The translations under genes and the position numbers were made by a program. This document shows, in pieces, positions 1-9,256 of a stretch of 64,000 nucleotides of DNA. The stretch is taken from positions 3,038,001 to 3,102,000 of the forward strand of contig NC_060114.1 of the NCBI RefSeq assembly GCF_021155765.1. Reading direction: 5' to 3'. Under the pieces are notes generated by a model. The model was not told where the DNA came from and ran no database searches. It saw nothing but the letters and a program-made list of their open reading frames with translations. This DNA comes from Diprion similis (lineage: Eukaryota > Arthropoda > Insecta > Hymenoptera > Diprionidae). Positions within the stretch are counted from its first letter, which is position 1; every line of letters begins with the position of its first letter.

Positions 1-435
1 CATCCCTTGGCAGACAAGCCAGTTACGCAAGAAGAAATAAAGCGAAGCCTCAAAAAATGCAATATAAGTCAATTTCTCGGTCCAGATGAGGTTAGCATCG
101 AGTTTTATAAAAAAATCTCCCAAACAATTGGTTCTTCTACATATACATATAAAGTGCCTGTTCAATAGAATAATTAACGAAGAGAAGATCCCGTCCTCAT
201 GGTGAGAGCTCCAAGCGACAATGATCGTCAAAAATGGAGACCCAGACGATCCATCTAATCACAGGTGCATCTCTTTTGCACACCATGTACCGAAAATATT
301 TACACAGATCCTTCTGGACCGACTTTCTACTCAGATAGAAGAAACTAACTCGTTTCCACAATTTCTATCTGAATGTAGAAAAACAAGGTGATGCACCGAC
401 GATACAGGATGGTCAATTGAATTGGACACAGTAGA
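1..435 (+). pseudogene. LINE reverse transcriptase remnant, 5' part
   Basis: Frame 1 reads as the part of a non-LTR retrotransposon polymerase before the catalytic core: a GPDEVSIEFYK block (the usual GPDG..EFYK), then RIINEEKIPSSW, a KNGDPDDPSNHRCIS block (usual KKGDP..NYRPIS), and KIFTQILLDRLSTQIE. The frame is broken by shifts and stops, so it is dead. It runs off the left edge. The next conserved block (motif A) appears only at about 1240, after an inserted foldback. The family assignment rests on recognised motif order; the clade is not resolved. Confidence 0.8.
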
Positions 436-439
436 ATAT

Positions 440-1210
440 CTTGAAAACAACGTGGTTTAGAGAAAGATGTTTGCAGTGAAAGTTGCATGGTTTCAAGGGG
501 AAAAAAATTGTGCTGTCGTACTTTACATGATCATGTGGAGGTAAAATTTTTTTTTTTTAAGTAGGAACGTGTACTATTTTTTACACATTTCCATTTTACA
601 CAAAAACAAACAAATAAATAAATAGAAATTTTCTATATCAAACTGTTTTTCCTACGACGTAAATTTTTCTAGAAATCTCAAAATTAATAAAGGTATCTAA
701 TAGAATAGTAAACTATAACAAAAAAAATGAAAAATGATTTCGAAAAATGCTCACAATTATACCCGTTTACTGAAAGCATTTCTGATTCGCTCCTTCATAT
801 TCTCTCGAGTAGTTTGTACCATGCTGAAATCTTTTTAAAAAAATCAGGACTTGTAAGATCTGGTGACCTAGTCGGTCAATGTACTGGTCCATCTCTGCCA
901 ATCCAGCGATTGTTGTAATCAAGATTCAATATGCCAGGCTGCTAGATCTTCCTAATACATATTTTACTGGTTTGAAGATATCTTGAAAAATTGATGTCGT
1001 AGAAAAAACAGTGTGGGATAAAAGTTATCTACATTTTTTTTCTGCAACATGGAAATATTTAAAAAAGTGCACGTTCTTATTTAAAAGAAACAAAGTTGAT
1101 CATCAAATGACTCTCCGCCGAATACAAAATACGATAGCACAGTATGTTGCCCTCTTCAAACAATGAAATTTTTATTGTAATGTTTTTCTCTAAAACGCTA
1201 TTTCCCAGAT
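440..1210. repeat. Large imperfect foldback element inserted in the LINE
   Basis: Two arms of roughly 240-270 bases are reverse complements with scattered mismatches: about 445-712 pairs with about 930-1200. Anchors include AGGAACGTGTACT near 564 against AGTGCACGTTCT near 1066, CTGTTTTTCCTACGACGT near 643 against ACGTCG-type sequence near 990, and GTGCTGTCGTACTTTACA near 511 against TACGATAGCAC near 1129. The loop is about 220 bases. No coding capacity is seen. It separates two pieces of one LINE, so it inserted after the LINE. Confidence 0.65.
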
Positions 1211-1217
1211 ACATCTC

Positions 1218-1330
1218 AGTCAACCAAAAAGAAAAGTGCTCCTACTTTTACGACTTTTTCCGGGCGTTCGATTCAATCAAACACTCACTGTTGTGGAAAA
1301 AGTTATTTTCAATTATTTTAAAACGTGTAG
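1218..1330 (+). pseudogene. LINE reverse transcriptase remnant, motif A part
   Basis: The + strand reads YFYDFFRAFDSIKHSLLWKK, close to the RT motif A block (DFxKAFDSIxHxxLWxxL), including the first catalytic aspartate. In RT order this follows directly on the fragment ending near 435, so both are probably one element split by the foldback. No downstream FADD block (motif C) is seen; a G-rich run at 1360-1372 follows. Confidence 0.7.
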
Positions 1331-2255
1331 ATTTGTGGGCACGTGTGTATGTGTTTGGGGGGGAGGGGGGGTCAAAAACGGCATACTTTTAGGAATTTTT
1401 TCAAAAATATGGTCAATACAAATTTATTTATTAATAGAGCATGTAACAAAGTGACATTCTAAGTATATTCTCTGAAATTTTCATTTTAAAATACGAAGAA
1501 ATGAGCTGGTGACAGCAAGTCTTAGTGGGCGCCTCAGAAAAAAGATGCTTTGTGGTGGACTCGAGAACTCGTTACTGGATCATCTGAAATGAAAGAATGA
1601 AAATTTTTTTTATCAGTTGATAAGTTTTTCAAGGTCACGCTGTCGAGGTTTTATTATTTTTTTTTTCATCTTGGATTTTTAGTAGCGCTTAGAAGTCAAA
1701 ATACCGATTTTTGACTAAAAAGTCAACAATTCAGCTGTTATGAAAATTATTTAAAATTAAAAAAAAAAGCTCGACAGCGTTACTTCGCTGGTAATGTGTA
1801 GAAAGAGTGTGCAAAGTTTAAAAAAATCGGTGCAGTAGATTTCGAGTGGCAGTGTCCACCGACTCTGAAAACGCAAGTTGCGGAAAAATCTAGTCAAGGA
1901 TTCACACAAAAATTGAAAAATTAAATATCAATAAACAAGTGTTTCTTTTTATCTACACAGAATCGTCAATACCAGGTCCATACAATAGAGAGCTTTCACC
2001 TTGAATGTCTATTTATTCACATTTTTCACATTCACATTCCTCCTGCGCATGCGCTATAAACCGTATATGGGAGGGACGGAGACTAAAAACGCTCCATCTC
2101 CGTCAGTCTTTTTCTGATTGATTCGACATTTTAACACAATAATCTTGGAATGCTGCACATTCATCTGAAAATTTTTGAAAAATTGATAAAAAGAAAACCT
2201 TACCTCCCTCCTTCCTTAATCGACGCTACTTTTCCAAACTTAGAACCGATTAGAT
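1331..2255. other. Non-coding stretch with a small inverted repeat
   Basis: No gene is visible. CACGCTGTCGAGGTTTT near 1637 recurs inverted as AGCTCGACAGCGTTACT near 1771, giving a 150-base palindrome of transposon type. Around 2070-2110 there is a short CpG-richer patch with repeated GGACGGAG/CTCCGTC words. Confidence 0.4.
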
Positions 2256-2259
2256 TTTG

Positions 2260-2780
2260 GCTATGATCGGTTCATAACTTTTCGAATTATTCAAATAACT
2301 AGATTCCAAAAAGTAATGTAAAATTCATGATGTCTTGAAGATAAATGAATGAATTTTAATGAAAATTGGTACCAAAGTTTTTTTGAATCGCTAATCACAA
2401 ATGTAATTAAAGTCAGGATTGCAAAATTAAAATTTGGCGTATTCAATATGCTGAAAAAAAAAACTAAAAACATTCAAATCTTTATGAAAATTAGTCGTCC
2501 AAGGTTTGGTGGGTGGCTGATCACGAATCTGAGGTCAGTTTTATGGAATCCAAAATGGCGAATCCAACATGGTGGAAAAAAATCTGAATAAATTCATCTT
2601 TTTATTGGAATCAGTAGGCGGAAGTTTTTCGGGTCACCGATAACGTATCCAAGATCAGACTTGCAAAATTTTTGATAGTGGATCCATTATAGTGGTTACA
2701 AATAAAAAAAATCGTCATATTTTCATATAATAATGGTATATGAGGGCTTTTAAATCGTTAATCACGAATATGAATTTGTA
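2260..2780. repeat. Degenerate 120-base tandem repeat
   Basis: A repeated landmark (CTGATCACGAATCTGAGGTC and variants) starts at 2391, 2517, 2637 and 2757, giving spacings of 126, 120 and 120 bases. Each unit also carries a variant of AATCCAAAATGGCG and of TTATTGGAATCAG. The same units occur at about 34244-34720 inside a TIR-bounded element. This is a transposon-borne minisatellite rather than coding DNA. Confidence 0.65.
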
Positions 2781-2929
2781 GTTCGAAATTCGAATGGGAT
2801 ATATTTTTTTTTTATCTTTATCGTGAACTTGGAACTTGCAGGTTGAGAATGCGAAGTTCGAGGGCTAAAGCCGCTTGTTTCTAAACCTTTCGTATATTCA
2901 TTACTCATGGGGTTACTTTTGGTTACTAG

Positions 2930-3088
2930 GAAATGGAGGTATGTTCTAACGGTGTTCAAATTGGCTCCATTGCACAAAACTGGAATCCCATCCGCCCTTC
3001 TTTCTCGATCTGCGACGCCAGTGGAGATAGCGTTCTAAGCATCAAAGGCCCCATATGCATGTGCTCCTGTTTTGACATTGACTTTGAC
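2930..3088 (+). CDS. Phospholipid scramblase, coding exon (partial gene, first visible)
   Basis: Scramblases are membrane proteins with a tubby-like barrel wrapped around a C-terminal helix; they are linked to calcium-dependent movement of phospholipids between leaflets of the plasma membrane. This 53-codon exon reads EMEVCSNGVQIGSIAQNW, then NPIRPSFSICDASGDSVLSI, then KGPICMCSCFDIDFD. It matches the family pattern EV..P.G..IG.V.Q.W....P.F.I.DA.G..VL.I.GP.C...C..D.DF. The acceptor is TTGGTTACTAG before GAA; the donor is GAC followed by GTAAGTATA. It starts and ends in phase 0 and joins exactly to the exon at 4648. It is not a start exon: the ATG at 2933 is internal to the conserved block. Confidence 0.88.
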
Positions 3089-3229
3089 GTAAGTATACTT
3101 CTAGTCCATATGCATATACCATGTGTCCATGAGGATAATGCGCACCTTATGCGCGTGCGTCGAGTCGTTCGAATTTTACTGGCCAACTGTTACCGCCTGA
3201 TTGAACAGCCGACGCAATACCAATCGCGA

Positions 3230-3306
3230 CTGTCAGAAAATGTCTCTAGGAGCCCACTCGTAGCTCCTAGGGGCTCCTAGGGGCTCCTAGGGACATTTTC
3301 TGACAG
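3230..3306. repeat. Near-perfect hairpin with GGGCTCCTAG triplication
   Basis: CTGTCAGAAAATGTC at 3230 and its reverse complement ending at 3306 form a 26-base stem with one mismatch. The inner part of the right arm is a head-to-tail run of GGGCTCCTAG units. It lies in the scramblase intron, just before a TCTG tetranucleotide run and transposon-like DNA. Confidence 0.8.
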
Positions 3307-4647
3307 TATATACAAGTGAATGTCTGTCTGTCTGTTTGTCCCATGTACGTTGATATACCATTCATTCGATTGCGATGAAACTTTGGGGAGTTGACGCGCA
3401 CACGCCCGCGAAGGTTTTTGATTCATAAAAAACCTTTTTGTATTTTTTGTCCCGTAAAAATTGAACGTTTAATTTTTTATCCAGTATGCGTACCTCACCT
3501 CCGAGCAGGTTTACGAACTGGTACAACTGTTTTACATTTTAACATGTTTTGCCGTGTCCACAATACCTCAAAAACGGTTCAACCGATTTACTTAATAAAT
3601 CTAGGGACAATATTATCCTTGGTTAGTTTAACTTTTTTTCCACGTTCCTACTTATCGTTTATTCAACGGTCGTATTTTTTCGGTTGTTAGAATGAAAAAG
3701 GTGTAAATTTTAAATAAAAACCTGAAGTTCATTTTCAAACGGTTGGTGTTTTGTTGAAAAAATTAAAATCAGTTCATGACTTTTAAGGGAATAAGGCACC
3801 GCGCGAAAGTAAACTGAAACGTTATGCAACTGTAGGTTGGCAATATTTCGACTTGTAGTGAGAATCATATTTTTTGGGGTTAAAATAATCTCTCAAATGA
3901 ATTTGATTGAAGAAATGATCTTCAGGATGCTGGAAAATATAACTATAAAAAAAATAAATACATAATTCCAAACTTTGTATATTCCGCAACGCTCAACCTC
4001 TGAATTATACATCGTCCAAATTCATGAAAATGATTCAAATTCCACTGTAAAATATTTTTCAAATGGAATCATGTCTCTTACCTTACATCTTTGAATACAC
4101 ACGAGATTTGAATGGAATCAAATAGAGGGTGAATCTCGCGATGAGTATAATTATGTATTATTAATATAATTTTGTTTGTCGGTATTGAGCAACCGCTCAA
4201 TATTGTTTGTTACAGTGAAATTTGGACGTTCTTTATAAGTTTGAACGGTAAAAAAAAAAAAATGCGGTGTGAGCCGCAAAATGGATGAGTTGAAAACGTT
4301 TTTTGTGTAAAAGTCAAATTTTTGAGCGACCTTGAATAATTTTCTCATCACGTTCAACTTTGGAGGGGTTTATTTTATTTGAATATAGTATTTCGGCCGC
4401 AAATGTGATGTCACGGTAACAGAAGTAAAATTCAGAAGAAGAGAAGTTTTTGTTAATTCCAATGTTCGCTGAAACTAATTCGAAACTCTGACGAGACTTT
4501 CTGATCTCTGAGGGCAAAAGAGTACGAAAAATGACAAAATCAGAAAAAGTTACTAAAAGTGATTTTCTAGTTTTAAATGAACTAAAAGTGGTTTTAATCT
4601 TTCACTGACGGCTTCCCTAAAACGCAATCTTTAATCGTTATTTGCAG
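3307..4647 (+). other. Scramblase intron, transposon-like filling
   Basis: Between the two exons. 3310-3420 begins with a short TCTG run followed by a block resembling transposon 5' ends. 3690-3770 resembles the dispersed repeat seen at 29.4 kb (TTCAAACGGTTG... words). The rest is AT-rich with no gene seen. The acceptor is TTATTTGCAG at 4647. Confidence 0.5.
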
Positions 4648-4809
4648 GTACTTTCAGTTGATGGTGAGCACAAAGTTGGCCGAATTTCTAAAAAGTGGTC
4701 TGGATTTGCACGAGAAGTATTCACGGACTCGGATATGTTTGGGATCAGTTTCCCTGGCGATCTGGATGTCAAAATAAAGGCAGTTCTTCTTGGTGCATGT
4801 TTCCTGATT
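4648..4809 (+). CDS. Phospholipid scramblase, coding exon (calcium-binding segment)
   Basis: This 54-codon exon reads [19 protein letters not shown], then [19 protein letters not shown], then [16 protein letters not shown]. The 12-residue [12 protein letters not shown] is the scramblase calcium-binding loop. The positions that coordinate in human PLSCR1 (D, D, F, I, F, D at loop positions 1, 3, 5, 7, 9, 12) are all kept. [16 protein letters not shown] begins the C-terminal membrane helix. The acceptor TTATTTGCAG and donor ATT/GTGAGA give phase 0 at both ends. This is the strongest evidence for the family call. Confidence 0.93.
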
Positions 4810-5277
4810 GTGAGAATAATTTTTTTTCATATCACTCATGACATACTACGTTAGTTTTAGTATTGCATTAATGAAAAATCACCGACAAATACGTACCAAG
4901 ATCGTATAGTGTTTCCCCAAAGCAATTCTGTTTCAAGGTAGTCAAGGTAGAAAAGCTTCGAAAACTTTCATAACTAATTCAATACCACTTTACTCGTTAT
5001 TAACATGTTTATACTGATTCAATTGGAACATTCTCCAAATCACTCCAAGTATTATGTGGTTCATTTTATTGTTTTCCACATGGGGATGATAATAGTAGTA
5101 GAACTCCTTAGTTTCATTTATTTGACACTATTTTCATTAGATATAATGTAGTCTCTAGAGATTGCGGAAAAGTAGAAAACATGGGGAACTTGGGGTGAAA
5201 ATTTTTATCAATGCTTTTTCGTAATAAATGTCTCATTTGCTGTATTATGAACTAACACGTGATCATTTCTTTGACAG

Positions 5278-5325
5278 GATTTCATGTACTTTGAAGGTAA
5301 AAGTAAGGCTGGTCAATTGGGCTAG
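5278..5325 (+). CDS. Phospholipid scramblase, terminal coding exon
   Basis: The acceptor TTTCTTTGACAG precedes GAT. The exon reads DFMYFEGKSKAGQLG and stops at TAG (5323-5325). It completes the family signature ...GACFLIDFM(F/Y)FE across the intron in phase 0. The short hydrophilic tail after DFMYFE is normal in length for the family. GAAG/GTAAAA inside the exon could act as a donor, so an alternative end is possible. An AATAAA near 5983 is a candidate poly(A) signal. Confidence 0.87.
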   Translation, partial: DFMYFEGKSKAGQLG

Positions 5326-7250
5326 AAGTTACGAATTACTGCTGCGATAATTTATGTAAAGAGGAGAAAAAAAAATGGCGGAGAAATTTGAATCTGAAAA
5401 TTATTATATCTGCTGTCTACGGCTGCGGCTTTTACTATGTACACGCACTGAAAGAAAGTATATTAGTCTTCCTGTAAAACTATCATAGAATATACTGCCT
5501 ACTCAGGCCTCTCGAATACTTTTGTATTACGACTGGTTGACGGAACTACATGATTAAGGTAACCCAGATTACTTCTCGTGCACCAAAGTTACACCAAATT
5601 GCTTACATTTTACAGATTAATACTGAGAATGTTGCTAGAAACAAGTGCATTTTCTTACTGTGTTATCGTGTAATTGAAAGAATCGCACAATTTTTCATTT
5701 TTCGGCAGCTAAAAGTAAGTTTTATACTTTTTTGTACAGTTCCTCTATTTATAATACAAATGCATGTCGGTATGGTGACAGTCTTCGAACAATTTTTTTC
5801 AGTGTACTTTAATTTTACGATAAAACTAGTTCAGCTGATGCGAGTAGGACGCAGAGAATGCTGGTTTATTGACCAAGCACATTCAACTCCACTCGTAATT
5901 GACGCAATGTACACTAGGATGGTCCTTAAAATACGCCTGTTAAAATTTTAACTAGGCTGCTCTTCAAATCAGCTCTAAACAAATAAATGACAATGTTTTT
6001 CCAAGCACAGTTCTTTGTCTTACATTTAAACTTAAACTATTGCGCTACTAGTGAGGGGTGTTTTTTTACTGTATTTTCACTGAGTATATATTTCATAGCA
6101 GGATTTGATATTTGAAAAAAATCTATAACTATGAGAAATACACGAATATTGAGGCTACTGTTTGGTAAAAACATTAGCGTCATCAATGATGTATTCTCTA
6201 GCATACTTATGTCAATTGTATTTCACCTGAACCAAAATTAAAATGGAATATATTCTGTATTACAGCCCTATGTAACAGCAACAGATTTTCATTTTATAGC
6301 CGATTCAAAATCAATCATCGATTCAGCTGAATCTCTGGTAAGGTTAACCACGTTAATCGTGTTAACATCACTTTCCCAAAGTTTACAATTTTCCGATCGA
6401 TGAGATAGTTTGTAATTGTAAGAAATAAAATAAGATTTAAAAAAATGTATAATTAGCATAGAATACTCCATAAACAATGCTTATATTTTTACCAAATAGT
6501 AATATCGATCCGCACTAATTTCTTGATTTTCTAAATGATTATGCCATCCTGCGATAAAATATGAACTGAAAACACAGTAAAATCGAGTGTTTTCAAATGG
6601 AAAAATCTATTTCCCCTTTGCACGAGCGTTTAGGATTGTGGTGGAGAAATGTGCTTTGAAAAATAAATCTTTATTATTTATTTCAAGGGTCACCCTACAT
6701 ACGCAAACATATACATATATTATACATACGTACACATATTATACCTGAATATAACTACCATTGGATATTTCATGTGCACGAGCATGATACGTCTAGCAAA
6801 AGCATGAAACTCAAGTTGAAGTGATATTAAATATCGTAAACCTATTTACGTAAACTTAAAATAGGTAGTAATTTACACACTCGTGATGCCAATTTTTTTC
6901 TTTATTTAAGGTGAATATAACAGAAATCTCATTTTTGTTTGTATAATATCGAAAAGTCCAAGTGCTTGCGTGTCCTCAGCGTCGGTACTATTTCATAAGA
7001 TAATAAGTATTAATCACAGATAAGATTGTTCACTTAGCGTAACAGTAAAATCACATTATAGCATCGACTGACAAGCAGTTCAGCTTATTCGTATTATTCG
7101 CGAAATAAGATGAAGACGAACAAGCAGCTTCATGTACATCAAGATGAAAAATTAACCCGGTTCTCATTATTTCTATAATATAGAAGGATTCAGGTAATTT
7201 ATCTGAGATGATTATTTCGAATTGAATTATCCAAGAATTTATCTAAGGTC
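5326..7250. other. Scramblase 3' flank and gene-poor DNA
   Basis: It probably begins with the scramblase 3' UTR. A 133-codon open frame at 5550-5951 (+) matches nothing I recognise, is AT-rich and is not linked by clear splice sites, so I do not call it a gene. 6700-6745 is a short imperfect TATACA-type microsatellite. No other structure is seen. Confidence 0.4.
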
Positions 7251-7253
7251 ATT

Positions 7254-7718
7254 ATATCGACGCCTCTTACGAAAACTAACACGTTTTAATAAAAATTAGT
7301 AAGAGTGTAATATTGCTGGGTATTAAAATTCAAAAAGACTGATTTAGTTGTCTCCAGTAAAATACAAAAGTTTTTACATTCTTAATATAAATATAATAAG
7401 ACCAATTCATATTTATATTGATAAAAAATCGAACAAATTTAAAACATCTGTAAGTAACGTGTAAAAAAAGAATTCGTTTTTCTAAGATCTGCATGGACAA
7501 CACAATTTGGAGGATATTTGCAAGGTTATTTTGACGCAAAAAAACGCACTTCTGGATCCATAAGTTGACTTTCATTTCGACTACCGTACACCGCATAAAT
7601 CCTCAGAAAATCCTTACTGCCCTAACCGAAACGTGTTAGATTTCCGGGCAATCACTGAAACGTATTAGTTTTTTTGGTGAATGCCGTAACATGCTAGTTT
7701 TCCTAAGAGGCGTTGATA
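7254..7718. mobile_element. Non-autonomous TIR element
   Basis: ATATCGACGCCTCTTACG (7254 onward) recurs inverted as CTAAGAGGCGTTGATAT (ending 7718), and the pairing continues inward through GAAAACTAACACG / CATGCTAGTTTTC, about 30 bases with few mismatches. Near the right end, three degenerate copies of a 30-base unit (GAAACGTGTTAG, GAAACGTATTAG, GTAACATGCTAG) lie in tandem. No transposase is present. Confidence 0.6.
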
Positions 7719-8269
7719 TCAGCTGCAATCATCTGATGATTTGTTTAACGTAATTATGCTAGATAAAGTTACTTAGCAACTTATATAAGTTTACCTTAGA
7801 TATAATGTTATGACAAACGTACAGCACTGGTCCTCAAATCCTTATTGATACTATTTCTGGTAATTATTTTTCGAATTTATTTCAAATTATTTTCTCTTTT
7901 TGATGAAAATTCGTTCTCCCGAACGCAAAATGATCAATACGTAAAACTATAATATGCTTCAGCGTAACCCTCGATAATTAAGCAGATATTCGGCTTCTAT
8001 CGATTTATCGCCATATACACGAATAAGAAGAAATACATGCACATGCACACACACATAAAAGATACATTTCTATAACACTAAGCGTTTCCGTTGTTGTTAA
8101 TTTTTCTCATTTATGTAAAACGTATACATACTATCGTATATCATATTACACATAATTACATTCATACCTACGCACACGTGTGTGTATATCATATTACTCG
8201 TATTCCCGTACCTCCTTTTCCTCGGTACTTCAAGTTTCCTTTTTATTATAGTATTCGGCAGCGGCCTGG
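7719..8269. other. Gene-poor DNA
   Basis: AT-rich. 8038-8190 contains CA/TG-rich words but no clean microsatellite. No gene seen. Confidence 0.3.
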
Positions 8270-8346
8270 GCCTGGGTAGCTCACATCATTGATCGAAGCA
8301 GTTGCCTGGAAAGCAATAGATCCCAGGTTCAAATCCTGGCCCAATC
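8270..8346 (+). repeat. tRNA-like sequence, probably a SINE head or tRNA pseudogene
   Basis: A box-A-like TGGGTAGCTCA and a good box B, GGTTCAAATCC, are present. The T arm is perfect (CCAGG, TTCAAAT, CCTGG at 8323-8339). An anticodon arm folds as GTTGC / CTGGAAA / GCAAT (8301-8317), which would give anticodon GGA. The D arm is 3 of 4 pairs with no GG in its loop, and the acceptor stem pairs only 5 of 7. It lacks the long variable arm a GGA (Ser) tRNA needs, so a functional tRNA is unlikely. It fits the head of a tRNA-derived SINE. Confidence 0.5.
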
Positions 8347-8943
8347 CAAGCCGTAAATAGTACATTGTGTATCAAGAACGGAAAGCGAGCCTTTGACGCG
8401 AGTGTGATTTTCAAGAGGTCAAGGGCGCAAAGTATGTTTTCGCGCTCGCGTACGATACTTTACACCCGCCTATTTATTGCTGGGCGGGAAAAAAATATTT
8501 TCCGCCCATGTTACGTGCACGAAAAGTCTTACCTTTATTATCAGGGTGGTTCAAAAGCGAGTTTTTTTTCGCTCTTACTCCTTCAAATGTTAGTGTTTAA
8601 CAGAAGAAAAGATCCTTCCAAAATATGAGCTCTCTAGCTCTAGTCTAACAAACCGTTATTTCAATTTGTATTCCCATTTACTTAACATGGGAAAATTTCA
8701 CTTTTCGTTAAAAGTTGAAATACTCGTAAACTTTTCAATATTTTTTAAATGCATGCATAGATCGTTGAAGTTGATTTTTCAAGCTTTCCAAACCTCTATA
8801 GCAAAACTTAATTATCATCATTAGAAAACACATTATATTTTCGGTAAAAATCAGTTCAGTTGCTCAATAATACGTGCGCCTTATTCAAGCAACCAGAGTT
8901 ACAACTAATGTTCGAGTTGAGCATCGTATTCTGCCTACTGAAA
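8347..8943. other. Possible SINE body and flank, with a small hairpin
   Basis: Follows the tRNA-like head. GGGCGGGAAAA at 8482 and TTTTCCGCCC ending 8507 form a compact hairpin, next to CGCGCTCGCG at 8440. The 3' part is AT-rich. No A-rich tail marking a SINE end was identified. Confidence 0.35.
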
Positions 8944-9256
8944 TATCTCGCCACGGCCACCCCAAACGTCTATTAGTTGTCAAGATTACCAAAATTCTCC
9001 GGCTAATCTTGGACGTGAGCGATAGCCACCTAAACATGCATATAAGAATTGGCCGCGCAAGTTACAGGCGAGCGTGTAAGCGGTTGCGATAGTCGCATGT
9101 AATCGCGTAGAAAGAGAGCTGCATTGCAGCCATATTGGAGCCATAGGCATCCTTGTCTAGTCCCGCATGCTAGACAAGGATACCTATGGCTCCAATGCAG
9201 CTCTCTCTAGGCGACTATCACATTTTTTTCTCACTCCTGCGGTCCGTGGCGAGATA
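8944..9256. mobile_element. MITE with nested palindromes
   Basis: The outer perfect 13-base repeat TATCTCGCCACGG is at 8944-8956 and inverted at 9244-9256. Inside, 9088-9219 is a long hairpin: GGAGCCATAGGCATCCTTGT at about 9139 and ACAAGGATACCTATGGCTCC at about 9175 are near-perfect complements around a loop of about 10 bases. Both arms continue outward through GAGAGCTGCA and GATAGTCGC. It has no coding capacity. Confidence 0.7.

Larger units (their letters stand above)
2930..5325 (+). other. Phospholipid scramblase gene, 3' portion (gene span)
   Basis: Span of the three recognised terminal coding exons: 2930-3088, 4648-4809 and 5278-5325, joined in phase 0. Together they encode 122 residues, the C-terminal half of a scramblase (family members are about 230-330 residues). 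The missing N-terminal exons should encode the cysteine-rich palmitoylation region and first barrel strands; nothing like them is visible in 1331-2929, where repeats dominate, so they probably lie left of the window. A pseudogene cannot be fully excluded, but all frames and splice sites are intact. Confidence 0.88.

Noticed and set aside
5550..5951. 133-codon + frame after scramblase
   Set aside because: AT-rich, not connected by splice sites to the scramblase exons, which already end in a stop; no motif.
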